From positions 646,906 through 710,905 of the forward strand of contig NZ_ALCH01000004.1 of the NCBI RefSeq assembly GCF_000279535.1: DNA of 64,000 nucleotides, read 5' to 3'. This DNA comes from Streptococcus infantis SPAR10 (lineage in GTDB: Bacteria; Bacillota; Bacilli; Lactobacillales; Streptococcaceae). The translations under genes were made by a program, and so were the position numbers. Shown here in pieces: positions 18,100-28,277 of this stretch; positions within the stretch are counted from its first letter, which is position 1; each line of letters begins with the position of its first letter. The notes under the pieces are model-generated. The model was not told where the DNA came from and ran no database searches. It was given only the letters and a program-made list of their open reading frames with translations.

Positions 18100-18913
18100 A
18101 AAATTCTTTGTAAACATAAGTATTTTCGGGTTTGTCTACTTTAATGAAGGACTGGACTTCAAGGGTTGGGAGGACTTGGTTGAGTTCTTTGTGGTAGTGA
18201 TTGCTAATCTTACCTTTGACTTTCACCCAGGTGTTATTTTCATATTGATTGGTGTTTCCTGTAGTCAAAAGGCCAAAAACTCCTGAATCAGCGATACAGT
18301 GCATAATACCAAAGCGAAAAACAAATTGACTATTGGTATGATTTGGATCGTTGTAGACAAAGCCAGTAAACTCTATTTCCTTACCTTCAAATTCGTTTGG
18401 AAAATCGTAGATAGCTTCCATGACCTCCAGGTAATTTTCATCATTGATAACTATCCTAGATTGAGCTAAGTATTTATCAGCACTCTTCCGAATGATATTT
18501 TCATGAGCTGTTTGTGAATAAAAGCGACTGGTATCCGGCTTAAGATACTGACTGCTCGTTCCTTCACTTGCTTGGATTGCCTTGTCAGTTCCCTCCGACA
18601 AAGGGAAATAATATCCTTTTGCCGATACTGTTTGTGAATCCAGAGTAACAGTTGGAAATGTAAATCCAATTAATAAGGGCAAACTTAAGAGGACTAAACT
18701 AGCAAGCTTGGCTGAAAAACTATGTAAGTGACTATGTTCTTTCAAACGCTTGAAGCAAATATAGGATTGGACAATGGCTAGTAGCAAAGATAAAAACATA
18801 GTGATATAAGCCAGATAAGAGTAGTGGAGGTTTATATACTGATTGAGCTTACCTGATAGGTGCAGATAAAGGGTTAAGATAAAATAGCCAAATAAGATAA
18901 AAAATCGAATCAT
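18098..18913 (-). CDS. TIGR03943 family membrane protein (YcgQ-like)
   Basis: The 271-aa protein starts at MIRFFILFGYF, overlapping the permease stop by 4 bp. It has about four N-terminal membrane helices (residues 3-95) and an outward domain with FEGKEIEFTGFVYND and FRFGIMHCIADSG, typical of the TIGR03943/YcgQ family, whose genes are almost always paired with UPF0718 permeases. The function of the pair is unknown; a metal or sulfur compound link has been proposed for related permeases. An extension 22 codons upstream lies wholly inside the permease gene and is not used. Confidence 0.85.
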   Translation of the reverse strand: MIRFFILFGYFILTLYLHLSGKLNQYINLHYSYLAYITMFLSLLLAIVQSYICFKRLKEHSHLHSFSAKLASLVLLSLPLLIGFTFPTVTLDSQTVSAKGYYFPLSEGTDKAIQASEGTSSQYLKPDTSRFYSQTAHENIIRKSADKYLAQSRIVINDENYLEVMEAIYDFPNEFEGKEIEFTGFVYNDPNHTNSQFVFRFGIMHCIADSGVFGLLTTGNTNQYENNTWVKVKGKISNHYHKELNQVLPTLEVQSFIKVDKPENTYVYKEF

Positions 18914-19815
18914 AGCATCACCCCAACTAGATAAGAATAGACAAGAACAACAAGAGTTACAATTGTCATGAATTGCCAAATAAAGCGAGTTTTGAGATAA
19001 TTCTTCATCATGAGTAAGTTCTTGACATCAAGCATGGGACCTATAACCAGAAAGGCAAGAACTGGAGCAAAGCCAAAACTTGATAGAAGAGAAGATCCGA
19101 TAAAGGCATCCGCTTCACTACAGAGTGATAGAAGGAAGGACAAAACCATTAGAAGAACAATCGCAAGTAGTGGTGTTGCGCTGATAGATGTCAGGATACG
19201 AGTTGGAACATAAACTTGGACTATACTGGCAAACAGACAGCCAAAGATCAAATAACGTCCCATATCAAAGAATTCATCAATAGCTTGAATGAATACCTGA
19301 AGGATTTTTTGACTTTTACTCAAGTGAGAAAAATCATGCTCATGACAAGCCAATCTATTTTCTTTTTGGATAGGTCCCTCCCAGACAAAACCAAGAAAGA
19401 TACCCAATATAGTAGCAACTAGAATCGCACCCAAAGCGCGGAGTAAGACCATTTTAAATGAATGACCAAAGGCTGAATAAGTCGCAAAAAGTACGATGGG
19501 ATTGATGATAGGAGCTGTTACTAGAAAGGGAACAGCTGTATAGCTAGGAACCTTCTTTTCTAAAAAGCGATTGATGATCGGAACGATTCCACACTCGCAA
19601 GAAGGGAAGAGAAAACCGATGAAGCTACCAAAAAAGATTCTCCCCAAGCGATTTTTAGGGAGAAACTTATAGACCTTCTCAGGTGTCACATAGACTTCAA
19701 TGACACCAGATATGATGCTACCGATTAAGACAAAGGGTAAAGCTTCAATGATAATTGAAAGAAAAATGGCGCCAGCTTGTAGCACACTAGAAGGTAAACT
19801 TTGAAAGAGTGTCAT
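18910..19815 (-). CDS. UPF0718 / ArsP-type permease (YcgR-like)
   Basis: The 301-aa protein has about eight membrane helices. The conserved FPSCECGIVPI and LVTAPIINPIV motifs of the PF03773 permease family are clear, and a second set (LCSEADAFIGSSL) lies in the second half. Related ArsP proteins export organoarsenicals, but substrates of the streptococcal members are unknown. The ATG directly follows the stop of the 43-aa gene, and the end overlaps the TIGR03943 gene, so the three form an operon. Confidence 0.88.
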   Translation of the reverse strand: MTLFQSLPSSVLQAGAIFLSIIIEALPFVLIGSIISGVIEVYVTPEKVYKFLPKNRLGRIFFGSFIGFLFPSCECGIVPIINRFLEKKVPSYTAVPFLVTAPIINPIVLFATYSAFGHSFKMVLLRALGAILVATILGIFLGFVWEGPIQKENRLACHEHDFSHLSKSQKILQVFIQAIDEFFDMGRYLIFGCLFASIVQVYVPTRILTSISATPLLAIVLLMVLSFLLSLCSEADAFIGSSLLSSFGFAPVLAFLVIGPMLDVKNLLMMKNYLKTRFIWQFMTIVTLVVLVYSYLVGVML

Positions 19816-19947
19816 CTATTTTTTCTTTTCTGCCTTATCTTTCTTTTCTTTGTCGTCTGGGAAAGTCACTTGCTTCAAGTCAGGGAGTTTAGCGAATTCT
19901 TCGAACATCTTATCTAAGTCATCAGTTTTTGTAAATTTAACAGCCAT
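19816..19947 (-). CDS. 43-aa conserved small protein (SPJ_0845-type)
   Basis: MAVKFTKTDDLDKMFEEF followed by a short middle and a Lys-rich tail ending AEKKK. GAGGT lies before the ATG, and its stop touches the permease start, which supports real translation. From memory it matches a small protein found in many streptococcal genomes, sometimes named SPJ_0845 family; function is unknown. It is too short for a standard gene search. Confidence 0.7.
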   Translation of the reverse strand: MAVKFTKTDDLDKMFEEFAKLPDLKQVTFPDDKEKKDKAEKKK

Positions 19948-20087
19948 AAGGCATACCTCGATTCTTTTAGTTAACACTATTATACTATTATTTCTAAGAA
20001 ATAGTTGGATTTTAAAATAAACATGGCTTTTATCTTTATAAAGTTGAAATAAAGCAACAAATTAATGAAAACAAGCTTTCGCGCTTA

Positions 20088-20096
20088 TGGTATAAT
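20088..20096 (+). promoter_or_regulatory. Extended -10 promoter, possibly giving a leaderless tex mRNA
   Basis: TGGTATAAT lies with TATAAT at 20091-20096. The predicted start point (about 20103) is the A of the tex ATG. No AGGAG-like sequence precedes that ATG. Confidence 0.6.
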
Positions 20097-20102
20097 AGTT
20101 TC

Positions 20103-22232
20103 ATGGATAAAAAATATGAAAAAATTTCCCAAGATTTGGGTGTAACTTTAAAGCAGATTGATACTGTCTTGTCTTTGACAGCAGAAGGAGCAACTATCCC
20201 CTTTATCGCCCGTTATCGGAAAGATATGACCGGAAGTCTAGATGAGGTAGCCATTAAGGCTATTATCGACCTCGATAAGAGTTTAACTGCTCTAAATGAT
20301 CGTAAGGAAGCGGTCTTAGCAAAAATCAAAGAGCAAGGCAAGCTAACTAAGGAGTTAGAAGAAGCTATTTTAGCTGCTGAAAAACTCGCAGATGTAGAAG
20401 AACTCTATCTTCCCTATAAGGAGAAACGTCGCACCAAGGCAACCATTGCCCGTGAGGCTGGACTTTTTCCACTTGCTCGCTTGATTTTACAAAATGTTTC
20501 TGACCTAGAAAAAGAAGCAGAAGCATTTGTCTGTGAAGGTTTCGAGACTCCTCAAGAAGCTTTGGCTGGGGCTGTAGACATCTTGGTTGAAGCACTATCC
20601 GAGGATGTTCATTTACGTTCAATGACATATCAAGAGGTACTTAGACGCTCTAAGATTACTTCTCAAGTCAAAGATGAGAGTCTTGATGAAAAACAAGTGT
20701 TTCAGATTTATTACGATTTCTCAGAAACAGTTGCAAACATGCAAGGCTACCGTACGCTTGCCCTTAATCGTGGTGAGAAGCTAGGCATTTTGAAAATTGG
20801 CTTTGAGCATGCGACTGATCGTATTCTATCTTTCTTTGCTTCTCGTTTTAAGGTTAAGAATGCTTATATAGACGAAGTTATTCAGCAATCTGTTAAGAAA
20901 AAAGTATTACCAGCTATTGAGCGTCGTATTCGTACAGAATTAACAGAAAAGGCAGAAGAAGGAGCTATCCAACTCTTCTCAGAAAACCTGCGAAATCTTC
21001 TCCTTGTTGCTCCGCTGAAAGGGCGCGTGGTCCTTGGATTTGACCCTGCCTTTCGTACAGGTGCCAAGCTTGCAGTCGTTGATGTGACAGGGAAGATGCT
21101 AACGACGCAAGTCATTTATCCAGTCAAACCAGCTTCAGCTCGTCAGATTGAAGAAGCAAAGAGAGATTTGGCAGATTTGATTGGCCAATATGGTGTGGAA
21201 ATCATTGCTATCGGTAATGGTACTGCTAGTCGTGAGAGTGAAGCCTTCGTCGCTGAAGTACTTAAAGATTTTCCTGAGGTCAGCTATGTCATTGTAAACG
21301 AGAGTGGAGCCTCTGTCTACTCAGCTAGTGAACTTGCTCGTCAAGAGTTTCCAGAGTTAACTGTTGAAAAACGTTCTGCTATTTCTATTGCTCGTCGCTT
21401 GCAAGACCCACTTGCTGAATTGGTTAAAATTGATCCCAAATCCATCGGTGTCGGTCAATATCAGCACGATGTTAGTCAGAAAAAACTGTCTGAAAGTCTG
21501 GACTTTGTTGTTGAAACAGTAGTGAACCAAGTCGGTGTCAATGTCAATACAGCTAGTCCAGCCTTACTTTCGCACGTAGCTGGGCTTAACAAAACAATCT
21601 CTGAAAATATCGTGAAGTATCGTGAAGAAGAAGGTAAAATTACTTCACGCGCCCAAATCAAGAAAGTTCCCCGTTTAGGTGCTAAAGCGTTTGAACAGGC
21701 TGCAGGTTTCCTCCGTATCCCTGAAAGTAGCAATATCCTTGACAATACAGGTGTTCACCCAGAAAACTATGCTGCTGTTAAGGAACTCTTCAAACGTTTG
21801 GACATTAAAGACCTAAATGAAGAAGCACAAGCAAAACTCAAATCTATTTCAATCAAGGAAATGGCCCAAGAATTAGACCTCGGTCAAGAAACTCTTAAAG
21901 ATATTATTGCAGATCTTTTAAAACCAGGACGTGATTTCCGTGATTCTTTTGATGCTCCAGTCCTACGTCAGGATGTCTTGGATATCAAAGACTTGAAAGT
22001 TGGTCAGAAGCTTGAGGGCGTTGTTCGTAATGTCGTTGACTTCGGTGCCTTTGTTGACATTGGTATTCACGAGGATGGCCTGATTCATATCTCTCACATG
22101 AGCAAGAAATTCATCAAACATCCGAGTCAAGTCGTTTCAGTTGGTGATTTAGTAACCGTTTGGGTGAAGAAGATTGATGTCCAACGCGAAAAAGTAAATC
22201 TGTCGCTCCTTGCACCAGATGAATCTAACTGA
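20103..22232 (+). CDS. tex: Tex family transcription accessory / RNA-binding protein
   Basis: The 709-aa protein shows the Tex order: N-terminal helical domain ([12 protein letters not shown]), YqgF-like RNase H fold in the middle ([27 protein letters not shown]), helix-hairpin-helix region ([13 protein letters not shown]) and a C-terminal S1 domain (about residues 633-704: [21 protein letters not shown]). It binds nucleic acid in the cytosol and influences transcription and stress or virulence traits. The start [10 protein letters not shown] matches streptococcal homologues, yet has no upstream ribosome binding site. Confidence 0.95.
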   Translation: MDKKYEKISQDLGVTLKQIDTVLSLTAEGATIPFIARYRKDMTGSLDEVAIKAIIDLDKSLTALNDRKEAVLAKIKEQGKLTKELEEAILAAEKLADVEELYLPYKEKRRTKATIAREAGLFPLARLILQNVSDLEKEAEAFVCEGFETPQEALAGAVDILVEALSEDVHLRSMTYQEVLRRSKITSQVKDESLDEKQVFQIYYDFSETVANMQGYRTLALNRGEKLGILKIGFEHATDRILSFFASRFKVKNAYIDEVIQQSVKKKVLPAIERRIRTELTEKAEEGAIQLFSENLRNLLLVAPLKGRVVLGFDPAFRTGAKLAVVDVTGKMLTTQVIYPVKPASARQIEEAKRDLADLIGQYGVEIIAIGNGTASRESEAFVAEVLKDFPEVSYVIVNESGASVYSASELARQEFPELTVEKRSAISIARRLQDPLAELVKIDPKSIGVGQYQHDVSQKKLSESLDFVVETVVNQVGVNVNTASPALLSHVAGLNKTISENIVKYREEEGKITSRAQIKKVPRLGAKAFEQAAGFLRIPESSNILDNTGVHPENYAAVKELFKRLDIKDLNEEAQAKLKSISIKEMAQELDLGQETLKDIIADLLKPGRDFRDSFDAPVLRQDVLDIKDLKVGQKLEGVVRNVVDFGAFVDIGIHEDGLIHISHMSKKFIKHPSQVVSVGDLVTVWVKKIDVQREKVNLSLLAPDESN

Positions 22233-22668
22233 TTACGTTAAACAAGTCTCTTTAGAAGACTTTGGGAAACCTTTCAAACACCAAGCTCAATGGAATACTC
22301 GCCTACGGTCGACAGGTGGGCGATTCTTTCCAAAGGATGGGCATTTGGATTTTAATCCCAAAGTCTATCAAGAACTAGGTTTAGAGGTTTTTCGGAAAAT
22401 TGTCCGTCACGAACTCTGTCATTATCATCTATACTATGAGGGCAAAGGGTATAAACATAAAGATGTAGACTTTAAGAATCTGTTAAAAGAAGTAGACGGG
22501 CTCCGCTTTGTTCCTCCCTTATCAAGTGTCAGTCAAACACCAGTTCTAGTCTATACTTGTCAGACTTGTTGCCAAACCTATCATCGAAAGCGACGAATTG
22601 ATACCAAACGTTATCGTTGTGGTCTCTGTCGTGGTAAACTCATTTTGCAAAATCCGTCTAAGGACTGA
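22219..22668 (+). CDS. SprT family zinc metalloprotease-like protein
   Basis: The 149-aa protein has the zincin motif HELCH (H64 E65 to H68) and a C-terminal zinc ribbon (YTCQTC ... YRCGLC). It is the short SprT-like form of Firmicutes; no substrate is known. The ATG at 22219 lies inside the end of tex (14-bp overlap) and gives MNLTDYVKQ, which fits homologues; a TTG 9 bp upstream is less likely. Expression is probably coupled to tex. Confidence 0.88.
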   Translation: MNLTDYVKQVSLEDFGKPFKHQAQWNTRLRSTGGRFFPKDGHLDFNPKVYQELGLEVFRKIVRHELCHYHLYYEGKGYKHKDVDFKNLLKEVDGLRFVPPLSSVSQTPVLVYTCQTCCQTYHRKRRIDTKRYRCGLCRGKLILQNPSKD

Positions 22669-22687
22669 TGCAGGCTGTTTTAGTTCA

Positions 22688-22696
22688 TGTTATACT
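22688..22696 (+). promoter_or_regulatory. Extended -10 promoter of the PspC-domain gene
   Basis: TGTTATACT, with TATACT at 22691-22696 and TG one base upstream, lies 32 bp before the ATG. Confidence 0.5.
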
Positions 22697-22727
22697 TATT
22701 TCAAGAATACCGAAAGAGGTACAAACT

Positions 22728-23000
22728 ATGAATAAAAATTTTTACAAAATGAGACGAAATCGTATGATATCAGGAGTACTTGCTGGACTCTCTGATAAAT
22801 GGGACCTTGATGTTACTCTTGTGCGCTTCATTTTTGCTATCTTTACAATCGCAAACTTCGGACTTGGAATCATCATCTACATCATCTTAGCCTCTATTTT
22901 GCCAACAAAGGAAGATATCGAAGCAGAAATGTACGGAACAGGACCACGTAAGATAAAAGAGGCTGAACCTATCAATGATGACGAAGGTTGGTTTTGCTAA
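22728..23000 (+). CDS. PspC domain membrane protein
   Basis: The 90-aa protein starts at MNKNFYKMRRNRMISGVLAGLSDKW after GAAAGAGG; a longer frame from 22668 reads through the promoter. The PspC pattern (R..r.....GVlaGla....d.d....R) is followed by one membrane segment (LVRFIFAIFTIANFGLGIIIYIILASIL cut by a Gly). PspC proteins sense envelope stress in other bacteria; in streptococci the small form is of unknown role. A terminator follows at 23027. Confidence 0.88.
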   Translation: MNKNFYKMRRNRMISGVLAGLSDKWDLDVTLVRFIFAIFTIANFGLGIIIYIILASILPTKEDIEAEMYGTGPRKIKEAEPINDDEGWFC

Positions 23001-23026
23001 CCATATTACCATTCATTTGAAGTATT

Positions 23027-23054
23027 AAACCCTTGTAGTATCAAGGGTTTTTCT
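23027..23054 (+). terminator. Rho-independent terminator
   Basis: AAACCCTTG (23027-23035), loop of 6, CAAGGGTTT (23042-23050), then T-rich sequence. Confidence 0.85.
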
Positions 23055-23108
23055 TTTGCTTAAAAATTTGTGGTAAACTAATAGTAGTTCATATCAAAAA
23101 AATAATCC

Positions 23109-23130
23109 AATCTTACAAAAATGTAAGATT
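23109..23130. promoter_or_regulatory. Palindromic operator candidate upstream of the BceAB-type transporter
   Basis: AATCTTACA (23109-23117) and TGTAAGATT (23122-23130) form perfect 9-bp arms with a 4-bp spacer. A further half site TGTAAG lies at 23143-23148. There is no T run, so it is more likely a regulator site than a terminator. The regulator is not encoded nearby. Confidence 0.5.
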
Positions 23131-23213
23131 ACAGACCTCTTTTGTAAGGTTGCGTTATGGAACCAACTCTTTTTTTAGAGTACACTTATATCAGAAAGAT
23201 AAAGTAGCAATAC

Positions 23214-23327
23214 TATGAAAAATATTTTACAAAAGAAACAAACAAGTAAACCAAGTCCAAAAGAGATCGAGCGAGTTCAGCTCGGTTGCTCTATTATGCA
23301 GGCTCAGTTTCAATTAATGGAATATTA
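23214..23327 (+). CDS. 37-aa small protein before the BceAB-type transporter
   Basis: ATG at 23214 opens MKNILQKKQTSKPSPKEIE and runs to MEY-stop at 23325-23327, ending 14 bp before the transporter ATG. The ribosome binding site is weak (GAAAGATAAAG). Gene order in related streptococci also shows a short hypothetical gene here. It may be a leader peptide that couples or controls transporter translation; this is inference. Other roles or non-translation remain possible. Confidence 0.45.
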
Positions 23328-23341
23328 AAAAGGAGATTATC

Positions 23342-24100
23342 ATGACATTATTAGATGTAAGACACGTTCAAAAGATTTATAAAACACGATTCCAAGGCAA
23401 CCAAGTAGAAGCCCTGAAAGATATTCACTTTACCGTTGAAAAAGGCGACTACGTTGCTATCATGGGTGAGTCTGGATCTGGTAAATCTACTCTACTCAAT
23501 ATTCTAGCTATGCTTGATAAGCCAACGCGTGGGCAGGTCTTCCTAAACGGAACTGACACAGCTACCATTAAAAATTCTGAAGCATCAAGCTTCCGTCGTG
23601 AAAAGTTAGGCTTTGTCTTCCAAGACTTCAATTTGTTAGATACGCTTTCTGTTAAAGACAATATCTTACTCCCTTTGGTATTGTCTAGAAAGCCTATTAC
23701 AGAAATGATGAAAAAATTGGTCGTGACGGCCGAAAATCTTGGAATCAATCAATTGCAGGAGAAGTACCCTTATGAAATCTCTGGAGGGCAAAAACAAAGG
23801 GTAGCAGTTGCACGGGCTATCATCACAGAACCAGAAATTCTCCTTGCTGATGAGCCAACAGGTGCCCTAGACTCTAAATCGTCTGCAGCCCTCCTTGATA
23901 TCTTTGATCAGATCAACGATCAAGGGCAAACCATTCTCATGGTGACCCACTCAACAGCAGCAGCTAGCCGTGCAAAACGTGTTCTTTTCATCAAGGACGG
24001 TATTCTCTATAATCAAATCTACCGTGGTGAAAAGACGGATCGTCAGATGTTCCAAGAAATCTCTGACACCTTGACTGTTATGGCAAGTGAGGTGAACTAG
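23342..24100 (+). CDS. BceA-type ABC transporter ATP-binding protein
   Basis: The 252-aa ATPase has Walker [11 protein letters not shown]-loop FVFQDFN, signature [14 protein letters not shown] and Walker [14 protein letters not shown], with the spacing of MacB/BceA-type antimicrobial peptide transporters. With the next gene it forms a peptide-resistance module that senses and removes bacitracin- or nisin-type compounds from lipid carriers. AAAGGAG precedes the ATG. The permease starts 2 bp after its stop. Confidence 0.92.
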   Translation: MTLLDVRHVQKIYKTRFQGNQVEALKDIHFTVEKGDYVAIMGESGSGKSTLLNILAMLDKPTRGQVFLNGTDTATIKNSEASSFRREKLGFVFQDFNLLDTLSVKDNILLPLVLSRKPITEMMKKLVVTAENLGINQLQEKYPYEISGGQKQRVAVARAIITEPEILLADEPTGALDSKSSAALLDIFDQINDQGQTILMVTHSTAAASRAKRVLFIKDGILYNQIYRGEKTDRQMFQEISDTLTVMASEVN

Positions 24101-24101
24101 T

Positions 24102-26099
24102 ATGTTTCGATTAACCAATAAGTTGGCCATATCCAACTTAATTAAAAACCGCAAACTCTATTATCCGTTTGCTTTGGCTGTCATTTTGGCAGTCACTATC
24201 AGCTATCTCTTTTACTCTCTAACCTTCAATCCCAAGATTGCGGAAATCCGTGGAGGATCCACCATTCAAGCTACTCTAGGATTTGGAATGTTTGTCGTCA
24301 CCCTTGCGTCAGCCATTATCGTCCTTTATGCCAATAGTTTTGTTATGAAAAACCGCTCCAAGGAGTTGGGGATTTATGGTATGTTGGGCTTGGAAAAGCG
24401 TCATCTGATCAGTATGACCTTTAAAGAGTTGGTGCTATTTGGAATTCTAACTGTTGGAGCAGGTATCGGTATTGGAGCCTTGTTTGACAAGTTGATTTTC
24501 GCCTTCTTACTTAAACTGATGAAATTGAAGGTTGAGTTGGTCGCTACCTTCCAGATGAAAGTTGTCATTACAGTACTTGTTGTCTTTGGTTTGATTTTCC
24601 TAGGCCTCATGTTTCTGAATGCCCTTCGAATCGCCCGTATGGATGCTCTGCAACTATCTCGTGAAAAAGTAAAAGGGGAGAAGAAGGGACGTTTCTTAGT
24701 CCTTCAAACTTTACTAGGGCTAATTGCACTAGGTAGTGGCTACTATCTAGCACAAAGCGTAAAAGATCCAGTTTCAGCGACTGTTACTTTCTTTATAGCC
24801 GTCCTGTTGGTAATTGTTGCGACCTACCTCTTATTCAATGCGGGTATTACAGTTTTCTTACACTTACTCAAGAAAAACAAGCGTTATTACTACCAACCAA
24901 ATAACCTCATCTCTGTTTCTAACCTTATCTTCCGTATGAAGAAAAACGCTGTCGGTTTAGCAACCATTACCATCCTTTCCACCATGGTTTTGGTTACTAT
25001 GTCAGCAGCAACCAGTATCTACAACGGTTCTGAAAATATAAAAAATATCATGTATCCTCATGATTTCGATGTTAAGGCTAAGGGAAATAATATTGAAGTT
25101 GAGAATTTAGACCAACTATTGACTCAATATGCCAGTGAAAAGAACTTGACGATTAGCAATAAAGACGTTCTTAGCTATGCTAGCTTTGGCCTTTCTAGTC
25201 AAGATGGAACTAAATTAACCATCATGACTAAAGAACAAATCACGGAATTACCTAAGACAGTTTTTCTAGTATTTGATCAAAAAGACTATGAAAAAATGAC
25301 TGGACAAAAGCTAAATCTTACTGGTAATGAAGTAGGTCTTTGGGCTAAAAATAACCAACTAAAAGGTCAGAAATCATTTAGTCTTAACAGTCAGGAGTAT
25401 AGTATCAAGCAAGAAATCCAGCAAGATTTTTTAGCTAACCATGTTTCCAATCTCTATATCCTTTTAGTTTCAGATTTTAACTACCTAGTTGTACCAGATC
25501 TTCAAAGCTTTTTGGATCAGTACCAAGATTCTGCTGTCTACCCTCAGTTTTATGGTGGTATGGATGTCACCGCAAGTCTAGAGGAACAGTTAAAACTAGC
25601 TGATGATTTTGATGCGTATGTAAATAATTTTAGCCATAATCTCAAGAGTGAAGATGCTATGGTTTACGGGGGTAATGGTTCAAGTGATGCAATTGCCCAA
25701 ATGAATGTTCTCTATGGAGGTGTCCTCTTTATTGGTATTTTCCTCTCTATCATCTTTATGATAGGTACTGTACTGGTTATCTACTATAAACAAATCTCAG
25801 AAGGTTATGAAGACCGTGAACGCTTTGTCATCCTGCAAAAGGTTGGTTTGGATCAAAAACAAATCAAGCAAACCATTAACAAGCAGGTTTTGACTGTCTT
25901 CTTCCTCCCTGTAATCTTTGCCTTCCTACACCTTGCTTTTGCCTATCACATGTTGAGTTTGATTCTCAAGGCTATTGGTGGTGTGGATACAGCTATGATG
26001 TTAAGTGTAACACTTTCCATTTGTAGTATCTTTGCCCTCATCTACGTACTTATCTTTATGATTACTTCAAGAAGTTATCGCAAGATTGTTCAAATATAA
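24102..26099 (+). CDS. BceB-type ABC transporter permease
   Basis: The 665-aa protein has the ten-helix BceB layout: four N-terminal helices with an FtsX domain, more helices to residue about 300, a large outward domain of about 200 residues (320-525; SENIKNIMYPHDFDV ...) and a C-terminal FtsX half. The large loop is the peptide-sensing domain in this family. It pairs with the ATPase just upstream. No histidine kinase/regulator pair is next to it, so control must come from elsewhere. Confidence 0.92.
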   Translation: MFRLTNKLAISNLIKNRKLYYPFALAVILAVTISYLFYSLTFNPKIAEIRGGSTIQATLGFGMFVVTLASAIIVLYANSFVMKNRSKELGIYGMLGLEKRHLISMTFKELVLFGILTVGAGIGIGALFDKLIFAFLLKLMKLKVELVATFQMKVVITVLVVFGLIFLGLMFLNALRIARMDALQLSREKVKGEKKGRFLVLQTLLGLIALGSGYYLAQSVKDPVSATVTFFIAVLLVIVATYLLFNAGITVFLHLLKKNKRYYYQPNNLISVSNLIFRMKKNAVGLATITILSTMVLVTMSAATSIYNGSENIKNIMYPHDFDVKAKGNNIEVENLDQLLTQYASEKNLTISNKDVLSYASFGLSSQDGTKLTIMTKEQITELPKTVFLVFDQKDYEKMTGQKLNLTGNEVGLWAKNNQLKGQKSFSLNSQEYSIKQEIQQDFLANHVSNLYILLVSDFNYLVVPDLQSFLDQYQDSAVYPQFYGGMDVTASLEEQLKLADDFDAYVNNFSHNLKSEDAMVYGGNGSSDAIAQMNVLYGGVLFIGIFLSIIFMIGTVLVIYYKQISEGYEDRERFVILQKVGLDQKQIKQTINKQVLTVFFLPVIFAFLHLAFAYHMLSLILKAIGGVDTAMMLSVTLSICSIFALIYVLIFMITSRSYRKIVQI

Positions 26100-26304
26100 T
26101 AAGAAGTGTTTGTCAAGGAATCATAGTATTAACCCCAACGAATATTTTGGGAACGTTAAAGTTCACGATAAAAAAGATTATAGATAGACATTTCAAGAAA
26201 AAATCTTGAAACGATGTTCGCTTAAATGCATATTGGGATTATTATGGATTCTAAAAATAATTTATGAAAACAAGAGTCCCAATGAAAAGATATGGTAAGT
26301 GCTT

Positions 26305-28277
26305 ATGAAATTAAAATTATGTATCATTGGATTCTTCTTTTGTTTGATTGCTGCAATTGGTCTGGTCACTATTAGCGATACCGAAACGCCCATACCTTTA
26401 CCAATTGATGGTGCTTTTTCTATTCAAGGGAAAAGCAATCTTTCTAATAACGAAATTTACGAAATGATTCGTGACCTATCAAAAACGGAAAAAGTTACCA
26501 TTTACAAGCCGATTGTTCAGAGTTCGGGTCAGTTGAAGTATGTAAATTTCGATGATGCAAACAATGAACAGTTAAAGTCAGTACCGATAATAGGGATGTA
26601 TTACACCCTTGGGGAAATGGATGTAGACAGTTTGAAACCACTTACGATGACAGGACTACAAACAGTCTATATGGCTTATCCTTGGTATATAGGAGGAATC
26701 TTACAATTTACTGGAACTTTAAGAATACTGTTAATGGGTTCCATTTACTTAACTTTATTAGTTGTTTTATTTGTTGTTAGGACGAGGCAGATCAAAGAAG
26801 GAGTGATACGACGTTCTTTGGGCTTGCCTGTATACGACCTTAGAAGAGAGTATGGCATTTCTCTTATTTTTGAACTGATTATGATGGCTTTATTGATGAT
26901 TTCTTACAGTTCTTTTTTGGGAAATGGTTTCTTAACCTATAGTTCTAAGTTATTTTTCTCTCTGCTTATAACGAATTTTATACTATTTCAAATCATTGAT
27001 CTCATCACCTTTGTTTTATTTTGGTTGACGATTCAGATTGAAAAGCCCATTGAAATTATCAAAAACAAGGCGAAAAACAAGCTTATTTTTGTCGTATGGC
27101 TTGCCATTATTTCGATTATTATCGTTGTATCAGGAATTTTTTTACAAGAAACAAAGAGTAGCCAATCCAGTATTAACATACAGATACAGAATTTAGTACC
27201 ATGGGACACAGTAAAAGACTGGAGAAGGATTGAGTTCCTTGGAATTGAAAATAACTCTGCTAAAAATGGAGAAGTAAGTGATTCGGATGGTCAGTATCTA
27301 CAGATAGCTGCTTCCTTAAAAAACTTAGATTATTTATATATAGAACGATCCTCGGCCTATGTTCCAGATACATCTCATGCTTTAGAAGACTTTTCTAAAC
27401 AATTAGAAAATGATGGAATAACGAACCCAGAAATAAATAAAGATCTGATTTATATCAATCAAACAGGTGCTAACCTACAAAATAAAGTGAATGGAACAAA
27501 CTATCATCTTTTAGATAATAAGATAGCAACCATCTATATTCCTGAAAAATGGAAAGAAAACCAGAAATCTATTGAGAATACAGTTGTAGCAGAACAATTT
27601 ATTGGAACAAACTATACAAAAGAAGAACTTGCAGTACAAATAATTCCTGATGGTGAAAAAATTTTTTATTTCAATGAGGATGCTGATATCGATCATAAAA
27701 ATAAAGATATTTTTCCAATGGCAAGTGTAGCAGATAGCAAAGATAACATTGTTGTTGTGTTAGATACAGACAAAATGATCGAAAACAACAAGTTTTCTTT
27801 GGCTAGTAATATACTATATAAATCTCTTTTTAGTCCTGAAGCGGTAAAAAAATAAATGAGATGACTACCCAGTTGAATGTTTCAATGAATCCAGTAGATG
27901 TTTACCAAATTGTGAAGTTGAAGATCCAATCCTTAGAGCACCAAATTCTACTGTCACAAATCTTGCAGAAGATAATTTACAGTATTGTCTTTATACTCAT
28001 TTATCAATATGTCCAACTTTATATTGCCCTAAAACAGAATGAATATGTGAAAAAAATCATTTTGGGTCTGTCAAAAACATATATAGCAATTTCAAGTCTC
28101 AAGTACTTTATGATGACTATTACAATGGTTATTCTATTTACATTTCTTATGACAGGGCAAATAGAGCTGCTATATATTGGTCTTGCTTCTCTGCTGGTTT
28201 TGATGTTGTCAATAATCATGAGTTTTAGAAAATTATCTGAAAGCTATACTAAAATTTTAAAAGGAGATGAAACATGA
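26305..28277 (+). pseudogene. Bacteriocin-associated integral membrane protein (DUF1430/TIGR01654), split by an A7 frameshift
   Basis: The first frame (26305-27855) encodes an N-terminal anchor, an outward loop, helices around residues 145-165, 190-250 and 268-287 and a second outward domain. The second frame (from 27861) carries the C-terminal helices (IIYSIVFILIYQYVQLYIALKQ). Together they have the length and order of the DUF1430 family, the permease partner of bacteriocin-type ABC ATPases. The break is at GTA-AAA-AAA-TAA (about 27846): one more A gives EAVKKINEMTTQLNVSM and joins the frames. A -1 slip on A-AAA-AAA would have the same effect. It overlaps the ATPase gene by 4 bp. Confidence 0.8.
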
